A stretch of DNA of 64,000 bases, from assembly GCA_029204225.1 (NCBI GenBank), contig CM055106.1, positions 38,468,036 to 38,532,035 on the forward strand, in the 5' to 3' direction. A program made the translations under genes and the position numbers. This document shows, one piece after another, positions 1 to 14,460 of this stretch. The notes beneath the pieces are model-generated. The model searched no databases, was not told the origin of the DNA, and was given only the letters and a program-made list of their open reading frames with translations. The DNA is from Diphasiastrum complanatum (taxonomy: Eukaryota; Streptophyta; Lycopodiopsida; Lycopodiales; Lycopodiaceae). Position 1 is the first letter of the stretch, and each line of letters begins with the position of its first letter.

Positions 1-794
1 AGAGAGAGATAGAGAGTGAGGTGGAGGTTAGCTCAAATGCACATTATACTTGCTAAAGGAAAAACATAAACTATTGAAACCAAAAAGCATGAACTTGAAA
101 GCAATTGAAAACAACAAGAGCAATAGCAAGCATTGAATTGCAAATGAGGATGCTTCTCTTCCAAAATTGGTAGAGTTTCCTCCTTCTCATTAAGCATGAA
201 AATAGTGTACAAATGCTGCCTTTTTATAAAATGGGGAAGGCCCTTGCCCCTCAATCCTATTGGCTAATATTCACAATGATCCTATCCATTCATCTTGGAC
301 CCAACTTGATCCAATGGTCCACAAAAAGTACAATAGAAATCACAAAATTCATGTGAGTCCCAATTTGGACCCAACTCTAAAAAGTAATCTCTAAGTTTAA
401 AAATGACATTGGGCCTCTAGTTTTATTTTAATTACAAGGCCCAAGTCATGTTTATTTTATTTACAACTTTATTTGCATGCTCATTGGGCCATGGGCTTAT
501 ACACGCAGGATGCCATGCCCTCGCAACACATTTTATTGGATGATTTTATTTATTTACACTTTGTTGGAAATACCCCCAACAGGACCCACGACTTGATGTA
601 GTGCCGATCCCTCGGCACTCTGCCGGTTTAGTAGAGCATTTACTTCGCCCGCCTTTGCTGGATGAGGTAGGTGGTGAAGTCCTCCATAAAGTTGAGGCAG
701 TCCAATTTTTTCAAGTCCTTTGGCATGTGAAAAGACTTGTGGACCCCCCACAACCAATTTTGGTCGACCCATGTTTGCAATTCCGTCCACATAG
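1..794. other. No recognised gene; flank of a retroelement ORF
   Basis: The window opens with a short imperfect AG repeat (about 1-17). It continues as AT-rich DNA with no convincing frame. A short self-complementary motif, TTGGAAATACCCCCAACA, ends near 583 and resembles the end of a plant LTR, but I could not find its partner. From about 600 the plus strand carries broken pieces of the frame that becomes continuous at 795; a TAG at 792-794 interrupts it. Confidence 0.4.
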
Positions 795-1735
795 ACAACC
801 TCCTCTCCATCACTTGCTCTCACACCCCCACCCCCACCCCCACCCCCACCATTTACTACCACCTCCACACCCTCACTAACTCTCGACAGGGGCTTCACTT
901 CCCCAATTTCACAAAAGCCCTCACTTGTACAAATCTCCACCCTATTTGACTCCACAATCAACGTAGATGATTTTGCATTACAATTACTCACCGCACTTTT
1001 ATCAACCGCCATCACCACTAACCCAATCCACGCATCACCGCCATGCAGTATTTCTCCACCTCTTTCACCCATCAACCCTCAATCACCTCCACCTGTCTTT
1101 CATACATCTCCATCTAGCCCTGCTCCTGATTTTCTACCCTTTAACCCAATGTCGTATCCTAACTACACACACACTCTCCCTAACATTGGTCCTTGGGAGC
1201 AGTTACCCCTTGCAGCCCAAAAAGCGGTATGGTTGGTGAATGAGCTTCAATACAATCTATTTGGCACCTTGGAGGGACAATATACTATGCGGCAATTCAA
1301 CGATGGTGCTATGGCAGACCTTCAGAAAGAAAAAGCAAGGCTGGAGGAGGAAAACAAACAACAGCAGCTGCAGATCCAGAACCTCACAAATTATAATCAA
1401 CAATAGCAGCAGATGCTACTCCACCTCCAGAACTAGCTCCAACTGAAGGTATCCAATATGCAACATACCATCGATAACCTCAAAACTGAAAGGGATGAGG
1501 CTGTAGCAGATGCACAAGCTGCACGTTTGCTTTGAAGGAACAGTTGGAATTGGTGGACTTCAACGACTTCGCACCACCAGCTATTCCTGAGGAAACTGCC
1601 ATTCCAATGGTGGCCTATCAAATGTTGGCCCAAAAGTTGAAAGCCACGATGGAGCAGCACTCAAAATTACGACAATCATACCTTGCTTCCGTTGAGGCCC
1701 TGAACCAGCACATAGCCACCCTGGAAGATGCTTAA
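795..1735 (+). pseudogene. Proline-rich, coiled-coil ORF, N-terminal part (unrecognised, probably element-borne)
   Basis: A stop-free frame runs from 795 to the TAG at 1404-1406, about 203 codons. It has no useful early ATG, so the true start is upstream and broken. The first 110 residues are Pro/Ser/Thr-rich, including a polyproline run encoded by a (CCCCCA)n tract at about 825-850. A folded-looking segment follows near 1190-1260 (PWEQLPLAAQKAVWLVNELQ). Then comes a Glu/Lys/Gln heptad-like stretch, about 1310-1500 (KEKARLEEENKQQQLQIQN), typical of a coiled coil. After stops, the same kind of sequence resumes at 1532-1735 (MVAYQMLAQKLKATMEQHSK). Coiled-coil and low-complexity regions are common in Gag-like proteins, but I do not recognise the family. 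It lies upstream of a polypurine tract and LTR, so a retroelement origin is inferred. An antisense ORF at 554-1075 is its shadow. Confidence 0.4.
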
Positions 1736-1887
1736 AGGCCGCTGTCCAGTCGACACTGTCGGTTCATGCAGAGCACGCCCAATTCCATGGTTCGAGGCAC
1801 CACTGTGATGGACCAGATGGTGGAGATGGAGCAGGATTCCAACAGCCTCCTCCTGCAACTCAAGGCTCCTCTTTTCAAGGCCAACCC

Positions 1888-3035
1888 TTGGGGCAAGGAG
1901 CTCAAGCACCAACCAATTTGTCAGGCTCTGGGGGTATCAGCTCCCAACATTATCTTTTTCCTTCCACCGCTTCTAACCCTCTTGACACCACTAACCCCCC
2001 ATTCATTCCACAACAATTTTCTCCCGAGTCACAAAGAATTGCTAAAGCTAACCCCTTGCCTCCTCTCTCTCCTAAACCGGACCCCCAAATTCAACACGAG
2101 ATTGCCTCTGAAGCACCAACTATCTGGCACAGAATAATGCCCATAGAACCGAACAAGGAATTGCGCGCCTCTCAGGAGTTTGCCAAGAAATATCCAATAA
2201 CAAAAGAGCGAGTTGGCTACATACTACTAGATTTGGACCAGATTCAAACACATAAAGAAACAGTCAAACTCCTGGATCCACAACCTCTCTGGCATGATCA
2301 GCTCTTCCTACAGAGTAAGACCTCAATGGCACGGTATATCGAAGCTCCCTCCTACATGCGCACAAATCCTTATTACTATCCAGTAGCGAGGCGAGAACCA
2401 TATCTTGCCACTAAGGTCAAGAATAGAATATTTTGGCCCAAGCTCACAGGCGTCGATACCGGCAACTTAGTCGAAGACATGGTCACTAACTGCCAAGTAT
2501 TCTACCAGAAGCACCATGGCAATCCTGATCGCCACGTCAGATATTTTGCAGATAATTGCGGCCTGGTGGCATTTCTGGCAGAACTCAGAGGTTTTTGGGA
2601 TCATGGGCTATCCCCAATTGCCCTTGATATCAATAAACCCTTGCGAATGCAAGACCACCATATCAGCATAACAACCCAACGGGGTTGGCTCAACTGGTTA
2701 GCTTGGCATCCAAAGTTTCTTTGGTCCCAGGTTCGAGCCTCCCCTTGGAAACCAAGAAGCATATCAGCATAACAAGGCTCTATTATCGTGCTGCACTCAC
2801 TTCTGCCCTGCACGTTGATATGGTGGAGCTATGGAAAACCCATAACTTTCTACATGGTTTTCTCCATTATTACAAACCCATGCCCATTCCTGAGCAAATT
2901 ACGGTGGCAAATGATGGAGAGCATCGGCACGACAATTTACCACTCCCGACAACAACAGTCTTGCCTCCAAGAAGCACAAAGGGGGATAATGTTAGCAACT
3001 GTGCTAACACAGAGAAAATAAAAAGAAAGAAATAA
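1888..3035 (+). pseudogene. Unrecognised retroelement ORF, C-terminal part, split by a SINE-like insert
   Basis: The frame from 1888 gives about 260 residues. A Pro/Ser-rich linker is followed by a globular-looking domain with segments such as REPYLATKVKNRIFWPKL and RHVRYFADNCGLVAFLAELR. At 2659-2775 the frame is broken by an 85-bp insert plus a 16-bp target duplication, a 101-bp gain that shifts the frame. The continuation is read in another frame from about 2760 to the stop at 3035 (RLYYRAALTSALHVDMVELW and on). Removing the insert and one duplication rejoins the two halves in frame, so the ORF was open when the insertion occurred. The stop is less than 50 bp inside the following LTR boundary at 2990. 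I see no protease, reverse transcriptase or integrase motif. It could be a Gag-like or additional ORF of a non-autonomous LTR element; the family is unknown. Confidence 0.45.
2675..2759 (+). mobile_element. tRNA-derived SINE-like insert with 16-bp target duplication
   Basis: An 85-bp insert is flanked by perfect 16-bp direct repeats, CATATCAGCATAACAA at 2659-2674 and 2760-2775. The insert contains a good RNA polymerase III A-box-like block (GGTTGGCTCAACTGGTTAGC, 2683-2702) and a B-box-like block (GGTTCGAGCC, 2730-2739). Spacing is close to that of a tRNA gene. It therefore resembles the tRNA-related head of a plant SINE. Long target duplications are typical of LINE-machinery integration. It has no evident 3' body or A/T tail, so it is either a very short SINE or a truncated copy. 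It does not fold as a canonical tRNA by eye. Confidence 0.7.
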
Positions 3036-3778
3036 AACTCCGTGGCATGTATTTTGTAAGTCCACGTATGAATATCTGTCAATAGACTTCAACCATAGCA
3101 TGTATTTTGTAAGCCCATGAGTAGAAGCTTAAATAATAATAAAATAGCTTAAACTTAGATTTAGAACTTAGACTTAGGAAACTTAAGATTAGAAATATTT
3201 TATCTTAAGTTTTTCTAAGTTAAGAAACTTTAAAGTTCTAAATCCTAAGTTAGAAGTTCTAGAAAGGCTAGAAACAGATTAGTCCCATAAGCTAGTAGAT
3301 ACTTATGGAAGATCCTCCTTGCCATAAAAGGAGAGGTATTTGCCTTGTAAACAACACTCTGAGATTATGCAAAATTGCTCTCTATTGAGATTATCATTCT
3401 ATTTCTTTGTGTTCCCATTGGAAGGTGCATAGCTTGAGGGAAGGTGCTCGGGCCTCCTCTTGCCTCCTTTCATTAGCTTATTGTGGCATGTTTTTTTATC
3501 TAGTTAGCCGCAACTTATCTTTCAAACCCTCTGGGTGTTAATCTAGGTCTTAGTTTAGCAATCTTGCTAGTTGGGTTTGCCTTAACAAGGATTTTTATTG
3601 TTGTTTCTAATTAGCTTTATTTCCGTTTCGAACACTAGTTGGGTAAGCCTTAGTGCTCTCATCCCTGTTTTCCGTTGAAGCTTGTTGTAGAAACTTAAAA
3701 AGTGGACGAATATCTACATCCCTATACTACACCCGTAAGTAGATCTAGCCACCGCACACACTAGAAATACTTCCAACA
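2990..3778 (+). repeat. LTR (probable 3' LTR) of an unclassified retroelement
   Basis: A purine tract (ACAAAGGGGGATAA, ending at 2989) directly precedes TGTTAGCAACTG at 2990, and the unit ends in CTTCCAACA at 3778, giving the usual TG...CA ends. Inside is a TATA-like CATAAAAG near 3322. The 3352-3778 part is clearly homologous to 11233-11756, which confirms a dispersed repeat. No second full LTR is in the window, so the 5' half of the element is presumably outside or lost. Confidence 0.6.
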
Positions 3779-5520
3779 AGAATGAACTTACACCAAGCCA
3801 GAATCTGGAACTAGAAAAGACCTTTTTTCAAATGTAGATGCGGTGAAAAATGCAAAAATAGTTCTTCCATCATCTGGTTTGATCATGCTATCTGGTTCAT
3901 TATGGATAACCTTACCAAGTTTTTTGATGGGGCTTCTCTTCAAAACTAGATGAACGCTTTCTTCATGTGGCTAAATAAACCTGCTAGGGATGTAGTGAAA
4001 TCACATATTATTTTTCTCTTTATACGCTAGTACATGCTGATGCTTCCATCGAACTTGCTAAAGGCTCTTTCGCCAAATTACTGCACCCTTGGGAGATGCC
4101 AAAAATATCTGAGAAATAGAGCGTCTTCTAAAATGTCCTAGGTTTTCTACCCTCCAAGACAAATACTTCCAAAACTTGAACAAAAGGACAAGCTCTTTCA
4201 ATCTTAATAATCTGAACTCAGTCATTTTTGGATCGAGAACGAGAAAAAAAAAGCGATTTCAGATTTCAAAGGGAAGGAAGGACAAAGCAATGGCAACAAT
4301 GATGACTTACCAATCAAAAAGTTAAATTTTTACAAATCCTAATCGATGTGCAGGACGAAGAAGGGACAATTAGAAGGCAAATCAGTACTTCAGCGATTGG
4401 ACGTCTCCAATTTTCCACTAGTAGCGACTCAAGGAGACTTTTTCTACATTTATGTTACCGAAATAGAGTTTTTGAGTCTATCCATGTGAAGCACTTTTAT
4501 GCTCACGTTTTACGCAGACTTTTTGATATTGCAGACGAACTATTTCATGATTTTACTTTCGGCTGGTCTTACCTACCACGTGTTAAACGTGAATGGTACT
4601 TTCCTTATGATGTTTTCTGCCAATTTGATATAGATAACCTTCATTCCTGTCAATGTCACTCTTTCAATCGTTTCAAAAAATTTATCTCGGAAAAATTCGG
4701 CCATGTCATTTGCACAAACTGTAGTATTGTTAGGAGTTCTCTCTTATGAAAATATTTAGAACAAGGCCTAAACCATACAACTCTAAGGCAAGCTAATGTG
4801 AATGAAGTTACTTTGGAACTCTACAATGGGTGGTTTAAACTTGTGGGACTCCTACCTTCTTATACTTCTGTAGATGATACTATTAAAAGGAACATGCTAC
4901 TTTTTGCAAAAATATTGCATTGAGTTATATTAGAAAGGGAAAATGGCTTCATGGAAATACTGAAATCTTTCTAAAAACAAGATTGCCAAGGACAAACTAC
5001 AATGGCTTACCAACTCTCTTTACGTTAATGGTATTGATAAAACACAACATAACCCTTGCTTTATGTGTAATTTCTTTGCATGAAATTTGGCCATTAAAAG
5101 ACTCAACAGTCTAGACTTTACTCCTTTTCCCAATAATCAATCTAACTCTATCGAGGATTTTCCTGCCATACATAACTGACATTACTACTTACTCTTTACC
5201 AGATATCTTCTTGGGCAATAATTCCTTACCTTACCTCCTCTGCACCTTTAAAGCACACAAAGGCTCATTGAGATGGATTACCAATGCTCACAACTGCTGC
5301 TTTTGGGTATGCAGTCACCTTTCCTCATGGAAGGTGCAGGCCTTAAGGCTAATACTTACAAGAGTGTCCTAAGAGCAGATACGATTGTGTGGGATGGTGG
5401 CAGGTATTAGCTGGACGTCTTGAGAGTGGTTATGCTTTATGGGGCTTTATAGTACTGTATTTTACTTTTCAAGTATACTTTACCTTGTTGGATTATGAAT
5501 CAAGGCTTTAAAAGATTTCA
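3779..5520 (+). pseudogene. Decayed ORF with a possible Penelope/LINE-type RT N-terminal motif
   Basis: The longest open piece is 4348-4749 (133 codons), and readable fragments in shifting frames extend on both sides. It contains FYAHVLRRLFDIADELFHDF and then a cysteine/histidine block: CQCH, GHVICTNCSIV and, beyond a stop, KYLEQGLNHTTLRQANV. The order C-x-C, GHV-x-T, I-V, L...G resembles, from memory, a block preceding the reverse transcriptase core in some Penelope-like and related retroelements. No catalytic YxDD box or endonuclease is visible, and stops and frameshifts are frequent. The assignment is tentative; an unrelated decayed gene is possible. Confidence 0.3.
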
Positions 5521-5551
5521 GTCTTGCTTTGTCAAGAGGAACTAAGTGCGG

Positions 5552-8280
<2,729 letters not shown>

Positions 8281-8320
8281 GGACCAATCTAATGTTGCAT
8301 GTTCCATTCCAGAATGTGAG

Positions 8321-8336
8321 CTGGAACGCGTTCCAG
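8321..8336. repeat. 16-bp perfect palindrome
   Basis: CTGGAACGCGTTCCAG is its own reverse complement. Related half-sites (CGTTCCAG, GGAACG) recur at about 8331 and 9024-9060, so it may belong to a small foldback or decayed DNA element. Confidence 0.7.
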
Positions 8337-9080
8337 AATTTGATCCAGGAAATCCCATTAGGGTTTCTCGAAACATGCACTTATTTTTTTTGTTTTTTGA
8401 TTTTTTTTTAAAGAAAAACAAAATTTTGGTGTGTCAAATTGTTTAGACAATTTGTAGATTTTTTTCTGTTACTATTAAGGGTTTTTTAGGCATTTATTGT
8501 TTTTTTTTTTTATCTTTTATGAAAAAATTTCATTAAAAAAAAAGCGATATGGATCGCTCATTCCGGATCATTGTTATAGTAGAATGCGATCCGCTACAAC
8601 ATTGGATCAATCATGTCACATTTTGATGATAGAGAAATCCTTGTTTCCTGAAAAAAAATCACATCATCATAGGCATGAGCCCAAAAATGGCCCAAAAACT
8701 GTCTAGAAAGAGATTGTTGAAGATCTGCCAAAAGATGAAAATCCAACTAGAGCGAGATTGATATTCATGCAGTTTTCTTAGTTGGAGAAGGCTAATGTCA
8801 CATTCATGCCTCTGCTATTCTTATTTCCCATCCTTTATGCGTTGAGGTCACTAGTTCCCATCCCTTCAAAGCACATCCATGTTTCACACTCTTCCTTATC
8901 AGATTGGTGCTTTTTGTTATGGACACGCATTATAGTCCATAATCCTCTACTTTTGACCATTGGTAGTGGACACACATTTTGTATTACATACAGACTTGCA
9001 GAGGATCACGATCCGTTGCAAGCACGTTCCAGGACCAGAAACGTGGTCCCGGAGGAACGCCTGAAAAAAAGGCAAAATTT

Positions 9081-9121
9081 TTTATGTGGGCCGCAAGCAG
9101 GCAACTTGTGGCCCACATAAA
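9081..9121. repeat. Inverted repeat, 17-bp arms, 7-nt loop
   Basis: TTTATGTGGGCCGCAAG (9081-9097) pairs with CTTGTGGCCCACATAAA (9105-9121), with a single mismatch that is a G-U wobble in RNA. The compact stem could be the remnant of a foldback element. No function is evident. Confidence 0.75.
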
Positions 9122-10149
9122 AGAAGTTGCTTTCATGAGAGTGAGACAGAGAGATATGGTGATGGTGAGAGGGTGATGGTGGATTGTAGCCATCTTGGAG
9201 CATTGTTCAGTGTGTGATCAACATGGTGGTAGCGATGAGGCAGGGACGTTTCTCTCCAAAACGACTTTAGGTAAGTTTTGGCTTCACATCTTGGAAGCTC
9301 ATGGAATGAGCTGTAGGCAACGTAATGAAATGGTTTTAGTTTCAAAAAAAATTGTGTATCGAACCCCACATACATGCTTATGCTGTTAGTTTTTCCCATT
9401 ATTGCTTGTGGCAAAAAATGTGTTTCTTCATGTCTACAAACATGCTTGTGCTATTAGTTTTGGCTGTTATTGATTGTAGTGAAAGTTTTCAATGGCATGC
9501 CCAAATCACGTGTTTTTTTAGGGTTTAGGAGGCTAGTAGGCGTGCGATTGAGTTGTAGTTTGAAGCTGCACTGTCTCTTCATTTCTATAGGAATGCCTAG
9601 GATTCTTGTTTTGATGAGTTCAAGGTCCAGGACACTATTTTCATCTTGAACTTGTGTTGTCGATGCAAGAAAATGACAATTTTTTTTCGATGTTGGGTTT
9701 AGAGTTGTTGTAAGCAATTGAATGTTGTGAATGCATATGTGGAATCCGAATGTTATTGCTACCAATGCAATGTATTGACATGTCATTGTTTGCTTCCTCT
9801 TTTGTAGGTTTAATACATTGACAGTTTTAGATGATGCCAATCCTTGGTAGTGTAAAGACTCTAATGGGATAACCCTTAAGATGAGGATAAGAGAACACAA
9901 TAAGAGACACTATGGAGTCAAACCACCCAATCAAACCTAGATCTAGCCCCCAAGTTTCAAACCAGATTTTGTACTCTAGAGCAGAGATTAACGGTTGGAA
10001 ACAATTTTTCTCTGAGTACTTGTTTGATATGAAAGTCAGACTAAGGATAATGATTTTCTCGGTTAATATTGGAAGTTAAAGAAACTATAATTCTTTCCTG
10101 TTTTGAGGAGCTTCTAAGGATAGAAGAAGTTTAAGGAGGGAAGAATTTT

Positions 10150-10508
10150 ATGGCCATATTCGGTTAAGGACCTGGAATAGTCCTAATATGGTAGATTGAC
10201 CCTCCAGTATACGAGATTGTTGGTCACGCCATGATTTAATTCCATGTCAAGGCCAGTTTGTGACTAATTACCTTGAGAGGACCTAGACACTCTAATTGAG
10301 ACATATGGAGTATTGCATGTACGTGTGACAGATATAGGCAAGAGGACTGCATGAAGAGATGTGATCTATTTATAGTTAAGCTGCATGGTGATTGCATGGT
10401 TTCATGCACAGGACTCTACTCTCTATATAATGAGGTAGGGATTCTCTCGTTGACATATTGGGTTTAGGTTACCAGCTTCTCTCTTCTCCTCTTGCTTCAC
10501 ATGGCATG
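10150..10508 (+). repeat. Left arm of a 359-bp inverted repeat pair
   Basis: Runs from ATGGCCATATTCGG to CTTCACATGGCATG and matches the reverse complement of 14461-14819 nearly throughout, with about nine-tenths identity by eye and no large gaps. Contains TCTATATAATGAGG near 10430, TATA-like in the plus direction. A weaker homologue lies at about 21380-21730 in the orientation of the right arm. This is therefore a dispersed family, possibly an LTR or element terminus, present here as a head-on pair. Confidence 0.8.
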
Positions 10509-11232
10509 ACCCCTAAGTACAACTATACTTAGAATCCAATTCTAAGATATGATAATTCATTCAACTAGAATCTCTAGGAGAATCATTAAGATATAGAATG
10601 ATTAGAACTCAACTCTGAATATACCAGATACTCTTTTGAGTTAAATACTCATGTTGCATCAAATGCAAGAAAATAGCATCCATTTATCTTAATAGATTTG
10701 TCTATCTCCTATGATATCTGGAGATGCAATCAAAAAAAAAACTATACTCCAACATATGTAGACCATAAACTATAGCATAATAACATCCACTAGATAATTT
10801 AAAATAATATCTATGAGATCCATGAGTTCTCAATTAAAATATTGGAGTAAAGATATTCAAAATACTGATATGAACTCTTACTCAAATAATAGACCAAGAA
10901 TTAATTATCACACTTGAAAATCATTAAAATTCCTTATAATCCTCTGACAATAATTAAGTATCTATTTATGATTCGTCAATTATAAATATTTAGATTCGTG
11001 TGATTCGTCAATCATAATTTTCTAGAATCCAAAGCCATAATCATTTACAAGATACCGGAGTATATGTCCAACATAACTCAGGAAAAGTAAAAATCATTCA
11101 AAATCTTTCCACTAAGAAAATACTAGATTTACGAATATTCTTCAAACAAGATTCTTTAACTGTTCTATAAACCACTGGTAATTAAAGACTAGACGTATAC
11201 CAAAATGACAATCATCTTCAACTACAAAAACT
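10509..11232. other. AT-rich spacer, no recognised gene
   Basis: About 720 bp inside the inverted repeat pair, AT-rich, dense with stops and without recognisable motifs. Confidence 0.5.
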
Positions 11233-11756
11233 CAACACTCTGAGATTATGCTAAATTGCTCTCTCTTTGAGATTATCATTCTATTTCTTTGTGTTCCCAT
11301 TGGAAGGTGCATAGCTTGAGGGAAGATGCTCGAGCCTCCTCTTGCCTCCTTTCATTGGATTAGTATGGCATGCTTTAATTCTTATTAGCCGCATTTTATC
11401 TTTCAAGCCCTCCGGGTGTTAATTTAGGTCTTAGTTTAGCAACCTTGCTAGTTGGGTTTGCCTTAGCAAGGATTTTTATTGTTGCTTCTAATTAGCTTAT
11501 TTCCGTTTTGGGCACTAGTTGGGTAAGCCTTAGTGCTCTCATCTTTGTTGATTAATTTCGTATTTCCATTGAAGCTTGTTGTAGAAACTTAAAAAGTGGA
11601 CGATCCTCTACATCCCTATACTACATCCATAAGTAGATCTAGCCACCATACAAACTAGAAATATTAGAAAGTGGACGATCCTCTACATCTCTATACTACA
11701 TCTGTAAGTAGATCTAGCCACTGTATGAACTAGTAAACTTTCAACAATCTAGATTA
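11233..11756 (+). repeat. 5'-truncated LTR, same family as 2990-3778
   Basis: Homologous to 3352-3778 from CAACACTCTGAGATTATG to the terminal TTTCAACA. Homology begins about 28 bp downstream of the TATA-like box of the full LTR, near the expected transcription start, so the U3 part is missing. Near its 3' end a 75-80-bp segment (about 11590-11742, containing GTGGACGATCCTCTACATC) is tandemly duplicated. The flanking sequence shows no primer-binding site. Confidence 0.75.
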
Positions 11757-14460
11757 AACCTCAAAATTTTCCAAAATACCCCACATTTGATTGAATGGTT
11801 TTCTTTTTCCCATATCGCGACTAGGTACTAAAACACACCATTGATCATCAGATCTTTACAGTCCTAGAATTCTCTTTCCAAAACTACTGATGTCCCATAC
11901 CATCAACTCTTCCTTCCAAAAAACCCTTAACCTGCCTTATATGATATTCTAGAGATCCACTGATCATTCTAGTTGTCCTATAATCACTATAGGATATTAT
12001 CTCTTGTTCCCAAACACTGGAGAATCCATTTATTTGGATGACTAGTCATGCCAATCAGATGGATACCACAAATCCACACCTGATCCTGTGATCTAAATAG
12101 AAGAATTAACATGGTTCAATATTACATTCTGATCCTTCAAGGTTAATGATAAGCTTCAAATCCCCATGGATCCGAGCGCATTAACTCTCGGGACAAACTT
12201 TTATCAATTAACAGATCCAATGTAATCCATGTATCAAATTCTACTTCTAACATCACAATTGACATCCAAAACTGCGGATACTTCAATGGTCACACAAATA
12301 TCCGTTATGAATTCAACTAAATGAATTCTATCTAGGAAATTAATAACTGGTATTAAACAATTATCTACTAAGATTACCAAAATTCTAATTGCGAAATACA
12401 TTTCCCGATCACACTTACTACCACTGATGTCCACTCTTCTTCCGTCAAAATTTTCAGTTCCTTGAAAATCTATTTCAACTAAGGTACCGAGAAGACATTG
12501 CGACATTAGTAAATGTTTAAACTTAATTACTATAGGAAAAAGTCTGAAACAATTACATTTCTATCCTATACTTGGGCTGAATAACCGATATACCAAAAAA
12601 TCATCTACTAGTATGAAAACACTAAAAGTATGATCTTTTGAATATAGTTCACCATAGGATTTAACTAGATATGAAATCAGTCTTTTATTAATTCCTACTA
12701 TTACCATTTTTCCAATAAAATTGGACTGTTCTCCCTTTTCACTTACTGGCTTAAGAATTGCTTCGTTAAAGTTATCTGTAATCAATGGGAAATAACATTT
12801 GGATTCGGGTACTTTCTACACTATATTCACTCCAAATACCATGAATTTTCCTCCATTAATTATTTAACAAGTATCTCAAAAGCTTTGGTTTGTTCAATTT
12901 TAATGGCCAAAATCATCAAAATCACAATAACAAATGATTGGTGTTCCACCGATTTGAAAATGAGGAAACAAAAAAAACACAATTTAACTCCATGTACTGG
13001 GAGTACCAATACTCCAGAGTTAATTGGTTTAAATAGCATTGTACCAAGGAATCGAATTCCTAGACCGGATATATGCCTGAGAACCGTACCATTTTTTCCT
13101 TTCCGTCAAGACTGGTTTTTAAAAAATCATTCCTGAAACTGATTTTACAGCTCGACCAAAGATCCAACAGTAAAGTTCTAAAAAAAATTGGCTTAGCGAA
13201 AATGTTACAGTGATAAAATCCGAAAACATGCGTATTGTCCCTAGAGAAAGGAAATCCAAATTTCTTCAACTCCCGTTACGAGAAACAATACAAAATCCAA
13301 GGCTAAATTTTGACAGTCAAACACCAAGAAACCTAACTTGTATTTTCGGAGTTGTTCTACATCGATGGTTTAGCCATAGATTGCTCCACACATGGCTGAC
13401 CTGCTATCCACTTTCATCAGTTTCAAGTGGCTTCTTCCATCAACACGTCAACGGACTTCCTTGCTAACATACACAATAGCAAAGAGAGAGAGGAAGATCT
13501 ATCAAATCAAGCACCAAAAAGCGGCCATCCATCAGTAATCTTTCACAGATACTTCTATAGCAATCAAATTTTTCAACCTTCTAGGAAAAAGCGGCTGCCA
13601 AAGAAGCGACCATTCTTCAATCCCATATCTTCCCCTGGCCCCAGCTCCTAGTCAGACTTTTGTTTGTGACCTGATTTGCAGGGCGAAAGGCACTTTTACA
13701 AGGCCTTCAACAGCCAAGATCAAAGGATATCCTAATTACTGATGGACAGCAGGTATTGGACAACACATATGAGTAATCAGATGCAAGGAAAAGAAAGAAT
13801 CAGGGTTTCTGATAACCAAAAACCATTCATTCCCTTCATATCAATATTGCTCATTAGGTTCATTATAGGTTACTAACCCTTCTAAGACCAACAAGCTTCC
13901 TCGAAGAATTGGTTTATCTCTTACACTTTTGCAGACCGGTATTCTGCCCAACCAATAATTAGGACAGTAACTGCAATTCTCATCAACATTCTTGAACATG
14001 CAGGTTAACAAGAGGATTACAAGCAAAACAATAATCCTCATATGCATTTACTAGAATCATGCTCTTAGTTCTTAACAGTCCATACAAGCTGGATAAATTG
14101 ATTTGCTTCAATCTACCCATGAACAAAACTATGAACATGATTCAGAACATTATGGGTTATGCATGTATCCAAATTATTAACCAAACAGAATACACCCATG
14201 AAACAAGCAACTAGATCCGTTCTAACAGATCCTTCTACATGACTTGAAAGCTTCATCAAGAAATCTGGAACTACTAATGAATTCATACTAATTCTTAGCA
14301 CCTTTAACGGAATGGTACCCATAGAAGAGCACTCCAACAACAATTCCGAAAAGCTTGCTTCAAAATTGGAATTAGTGAATCCATACCTACACTTCTCTTC
14401 AGAAATCAGGACTTCACTCCGGGAGGCAAATCCAACCAAACCTGGATCTAGCCCCCAAGC
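11757..14460. other. Spacer of the inverted repeat, no supported gene
   Basis: About 2.7 kb of AT-rich DNA. Several minus-strand ORFs of 68-130 codons (12234-12506, 12561-12785, 13060-13269, 13841-14047, 14113-14511) lie in the same orientation and may be remnants of one decayed coding region. None carries a motif I recognise. The 68-codon ORF at 13841-14047 begins with a hydrophobic stretch (IIVLLVILLLTCMF) followed by closely spaced cysteines, like a small secreted peptide, but has no other support. Confidence 0.4.

Larger units (their letters stand above)
8281..9900. other. Intergenic DNA with palindromes, no recognised gene
   Basis: This stretch contains a perfect palindrome (8321-8336), poly-T/A runs near 8400-8540 and a hairpin (9081-9121). 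A minus-strand ORF of 148 codons at 9454-9900 has no recognisable domain, signal or repeat, and I do not treat it as a gene. Confidence 0.5.

Noticed and set aside
554-1075. 173-codon minus-strand ORF with a poly-Gly run
   Set aside because: Antisense of the proline-rich plus-strand frame; the Gly run is the complement of the (CCCCCA)n tract.
2681-2745. Possible tRNA gene
   Set aside because: The A and B boxes are present, but the sequence does not form a cloverleaf by eye and is bounded by a 16-bp target duplication, so it is a SINE-like insert.
9454-9900. 148-codon minus-strand ORF
   Set aside because: No domain, no promoter or splice context, and an equally readable opposite strand; likely chance.
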